Shown here one piece after another: positions 60,501-64,000 of a stretch of DNA of 64,000 nt; positions within the stretch are counted from its first letter, which is position 1; each line of letters starts with the position of its first letter. The DNA lies in NCBI RefSeq assembly GCF_005239225.2, contig NC_133301.1, forward strand, positions 3,559,157-3,623,156, given 5' to 3'. The notes beneath the pieces were generated by a model. The model was not told the DNA's origin. It did not search any database and saw nothing but the letters and a program-made list of their open reading frames with translations. Made by a program: the position numbers and the translations under genes. The stretch comes from Populus alba (Eukaryota; Streptophyta; Magnoliopsida; Malpighiales; Salicaceae).

Positions 60501-62468
60501 CGAGAGCTTGCTCAAGTGTGTGCCAGGCAGAACAAGAAGTTTGGCAGCCAACAACAAGGTGTAGGACTTCCATGGATAGTGAGAAAAGTAAAGCACTCAG
60601 AATTAGTTGGTCCTGTTGTTTCCAGCGAAGAAAGAGCTAATTTACCTAAAGAGAGCTACCATCGGCGAAAAGAACATGTGGAGATAGATATGTGTTGGAT
60701 CCATCAACAAAGCTGAAAACTCCTTAACCTAGGAGATACGACATCATCTACGTACGCCAATATAGATAATTGATGTTTGTTAATTTGAGGGAGATGACTT
60801 GATGAGTGAGAGAGAGGGAGATAATAGCAGTGATAGCAATGGCAAAAACTGCATCAGAAGATAGCTGCATAACACGATTAAAATATTGATGTCTTATCCC
60901 AAGTGCAGAAGTGTCGAAGTAATAAATAATTCGGCAAGACCGGGATCGAACCACAAGGAGGTAAACTATATAAAATTATAAACAACAAATGAAAAGAAGT
61001 TGAAGAGAACTTTTGAGATGTGATATTGATGTAAGGATTAAACAATTGCCAAGGTTAGAGGATCCACTAATGGTATTTCAAATAAGTATAGTATAAACTC
61101 TTTTTATTACTCAACTGGAAACCACACACAAAGAAGGTTCCAATCGGATTATAAATTATTAACATGATTATATTAATTATCTTATTTGAGTAATGCCAAT
61201 ACTTGGTGACAACCATTATCTTCTTGTATGAATAAAACGTCATTGATAATGTTAGATAGCCTTATGAATGTTTTGGGAATTCATCTCAGCTTTCCAACAA
61301 AACAAGAATGAGCTCATTTGGACTTCTAGAGCTCGAGATATGGGCTGAACACTGAAAAGTGTCTAGGCTGCAGGATAAATTCCACGTCTCTTTTGAATCT
61401 TGGAATCGTATGAAAGTTTTAGGCCATTGTCTTAGCTTTCCATCCATATAAACCAGACCTAAATCCATGTTCTACAACTCCATTTATGATCCAATAACTG
61501 AATGTTGTTCTAGTTTGAATTAAACCAGCATATCTTCTTTTAGCTTAGCCCTCTCTTTGTATTTTATCTTTCAATAGTTAAACACATCAATCAATCCCTT
61601 AAATTGTGAGATATGCCTGCATTCAAAATAAGTATTTACCGTAAATCAAAAATATCTTATGTTATCAGCTTTGTTATTATAAAACATGCTTAAGTTAGGG
61701 AATTTAATGATACTTTAAGTGTAATATTATGATAAAAATACGCTTTTGAGTACTAATCACTGCAATAAGGGAGTATTGTGGGCAGTTGAAGAGAGCGTGA
61801 CGACCAGCAGTAGGTTGTGGCCACGGTAGAACAGAAGCAGAGAAAGACAGGGGTGCTATGGCAGAGGAAAACAGGGGTGCTGCAGCAGGAGAGGGAGCTT
61901 GCACCGTCAGTGAAGAAGAAGAAGAAGTAATAGGCCGCTGTTTCATTGTGCAAAGAGAGCTGTGATGAAAGTGTTTTAGTTAATTTAGGGCTATGATATA
62001 ATAGAATGTCCTAGCTTGTGCCTTAACAACCTTCATATTTATATATATGTGATAGAACACCATGGTAACTGTAGGAATTATAATATTGGAATAATCCTTG
62101 TATAATTTTCTATTTACATGCTATACATTCTATAATGTAATATCACTAGAAATACAACTTATTGTTCATTAATTATTTGTTTCAATGTCATGAAAAAGCC
62201 AACAACCACTTGCACAAGAGGGCACCGACACCAATACGCCATGAGTCCTCCATAGCACCTCAATCCCTATTGGTCCCTATCTAGATTTGGACCACATTTT
62301 CTATATATGTATAAATTTTGTTACAGGAACACATTAGATTGGCTGCATATATATAATATATTCTTTTTTGTTTACAAAGAAAATACATCACATTGGAGTT
62401 CACATACCAGGAAATAATGAGAAGTGAAAATTTCTAAGAACGAACATACAAAGATCCTGAACGTTAAC
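57525..62468. repeat. Second copy of the first ~4.9 kb of the window
   Basis: Matches 1-4942 at an offset of about 57525, with few small indels. It contains the LTR-like remnant (57525-58165), AT-rich stretch (58165-59043), copia gag-integrase fragment (59044-60870), nested unclassified insertion (60871-61752) and copia LTR/Gag relic (61753-62160). From about 61520 rightwards several diagnostic bases switch from the copy 1 state to the copy 2 state, so the block is mosaic. Confidence 0.9.
59044..60870 (-). mobile_element. Ty1/copia fragment, duplicate of 1519-3345
   Basis: Same broken Gag, protease and partial integrase content as the left copy, with the Gag domain at about 60573-60300. It was duplicated as part of the larger block, not inserted independently. 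Confidence 0.8.
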
Positions 62469-64000
62469 TTAAACTACATCATCATCATCATCATCATCAA
62501 TCAATCCTTCCCTAACATCTCCAGTAATGCCCTTTTGTCCCCCCTTACAAGGACCATAAGCCTTGCTACAAGCAAGATAATAAATGAAGTTAGCAACACC
62601 CAAACTAGAAAGCAGCCAGTAATAATAATCATAATGTCCTTTGTTGATGTTGCTTGAAACCCAACTCTCTTGATTTGCTTCACTAATAAACCCACGAACA
62701 TTACCTACTATAAAACTGGCCACCAAGCTTGCAGCAGACAGTCCAATACTATAAAGATTCGAGGCCACGCTAGACATGCTTTTAGGCAATTCAGTGTAGA
62801 AGAACTCATTCAGTCCAACACCATTCATAGCCTCAGAAAATCCAAGTAAGAAATAAAATGGCAATAACCACATTGCAGACATGTGCGTAACCGCGTCAGG
62901 AATATCTGAAATTCCTTCCCTGATTGCAGTTTCTCGTCGCACCCTCTCTATAATTGCCAGTACTGCCATGGAAGCAGCCGAGCCCAGAATCCCAATTCCT
63001 ATTTTCTGTTTCAAGCCGAGACGTGTTGGTTTTCCCGTGATTTTTGATGCTAGAGGGATGATTACGCGATCGTATAGAGCAATCCACATTGTTAGAGAGA
63101 GCAACATAAATGCATAGAATGATCCAGCAGGGATTTCAAATTTCGAAGTGATATGTCGGTTCATAGTGGATGCCTGGAGTAATAAGAAAGAGTTTTGACA
63201 GACATTTACAGACACCAACATCCCTGTCGACCATATTGGGATTATCTTTATTAGTGCTTTTAGCTCTTCTACTTGATCTACTGTACAAAGACGCCATGGA
63301 TCTGAAGCTCTTCCATCTGGCATCAAGTCTTCTTCAGGATTCTTAACCACACAAGCCTTGTTTAGAAACCTAGGACAAGATAAGACAAAAGGAAATCCTT
63401 AAAGGAACTATCATATATAAAATTAGCTTCTTGAGTGCTTCACAGGTAGGTTAATTACCTTATTCTTTCACTTGGCACGACAAGTGCAGATCCCTTCCTA
63501 TGATGATACAGCTCATCCGTGTCTGGTGAAGATAATTCAATCCTTCTCTTTCTAAAGGAGGCCACGAGAACTCGAGCAAATCCGATGAGCCAGCTTGCCT
63601 TAGCCTTTGGCTTGACATAAATGGGAGAAGCCAAGAAGAACGAAAGAGTTGACAGGATCATGAGAACCACAGGAACTCCGAAACCCACCTTCCAGCCCAT
63701 GGCATCTTGAATGTAAACTATACAAGTCATGGAAATAAATACAGAAGCTGAGGATGTAACATAGTACCAACTGAAGAAGCTTTCTAATATTCCAGCATGT
63801 TTAAGGCTGTCCCTCTTGCTCAATTGATCAGCACCAAAGGCCAGGGAGCATGATCTTATGCCACCAGCTCCGATAGACATAAGGCCGAAGCAAAAATATA
63901 GAAACAAAAGCTGTGGTGTCGTCGCGTCGTTAGTGCATCTGCTACTAAATTGGGCGCAAGAAGGCACCGTTGCCCCAGGAATTATTGTTGTCAACCACAA
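62469..64000 (-). CDS. NPF1-like: NPF1-like transporter, copy 4 (partial, cut by window edge)
   Basis: Exon 4 is 63369-62469 and exon 3 runs from 63459 to beyond 64000 (about 542 of 554 bp visible), with the same GT/AG intron of 89 bp between them. The encoded residues are identical to copy 2 over the visible part, except for seven instead of eight Asp near the C-terminus. FLNKAC, EFFYTELPKSMSS and the DYYYW motif are all present. Exons 1 and 2 and the start lie outside the window, so whether the gene is complete cannot be said. There is no frameshift in what is visible. Confidence 0.92.

Overview
The window is nuclear DNA from a eudicot plant, probably woody. I suspect Salicaceae-like from the look of the repeats, but I cannot prove it. 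It is AT-rich, its genes have introns with GT/AG borders, and it is crowded with plant LTR retrotransposons (Ty1/copia bodies with initiator-Met-tRNA primer sites, and long non-coding LTR remnants). The only cellular gene present is one member of the NRT1/PTR (NPF) transporter family, most like subfamily NPF1, repeated four times on the minus strand.

Layout, left to right. 1-4942: retroelement debris and the 3' flank of NPF copy 1. 4943-12063: NPF copy 1, with a young 4.1-kb copia element (5919-10022) in intron 3 and single-base frameshifts in exons 2 and 3. 12064-22944: spacer S1, containing a truncated LTR element with a TATA box, a polypurine tract and degenerate tandem repeats. 24165-27854: NPF copy 2, the only complete, uninterrupted copy (four exons, 579 codons by my reconstruction). 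27855-38744: spacer S2, a near-identical copy of S1. 39972-43691: NPF copy 3, same structure but with about 21 small indels in exons 3 and 4. 43692-61270: spacer S3, an older and longer relative of S1 with a 2.9-kb copia insertion (45008-47924), followed from 57525 by a second copy of the first ~5.9 kb of the window. 62469-64000: NPF copy 4, cut by the window edge and essentially identical to copy 2.

The array has grown by tandem duplication of a ~15.8-kb gene-plus-spacer unit (start codons at 12063, 27854 and 43691) and by a ~57.5-kb higher-order repeat. S1 and S2 share a ~1.75-kb deletion relative to S3, which orders the events. Mosaic patterns in intron 2 and the 3' flanks suggest exchange between copies. 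Copies 2 and 4 look functional. Copy 1 is disrupted by only a few homopolymer indels, and the damage in copy 3 has the profile of uncorrected long-read sequence, so neither should be called a dead gene without raw reads.

I found no convincing tRNA, rRNA, CRISPR array or unknown protein-coding system. The most unusual items are a recently inserted copia element that lacks reverse transcriptase yet keeps an intact Gag-protease-integrase frame, a phased palindrome array in its leader, and the structure of the NPF array.
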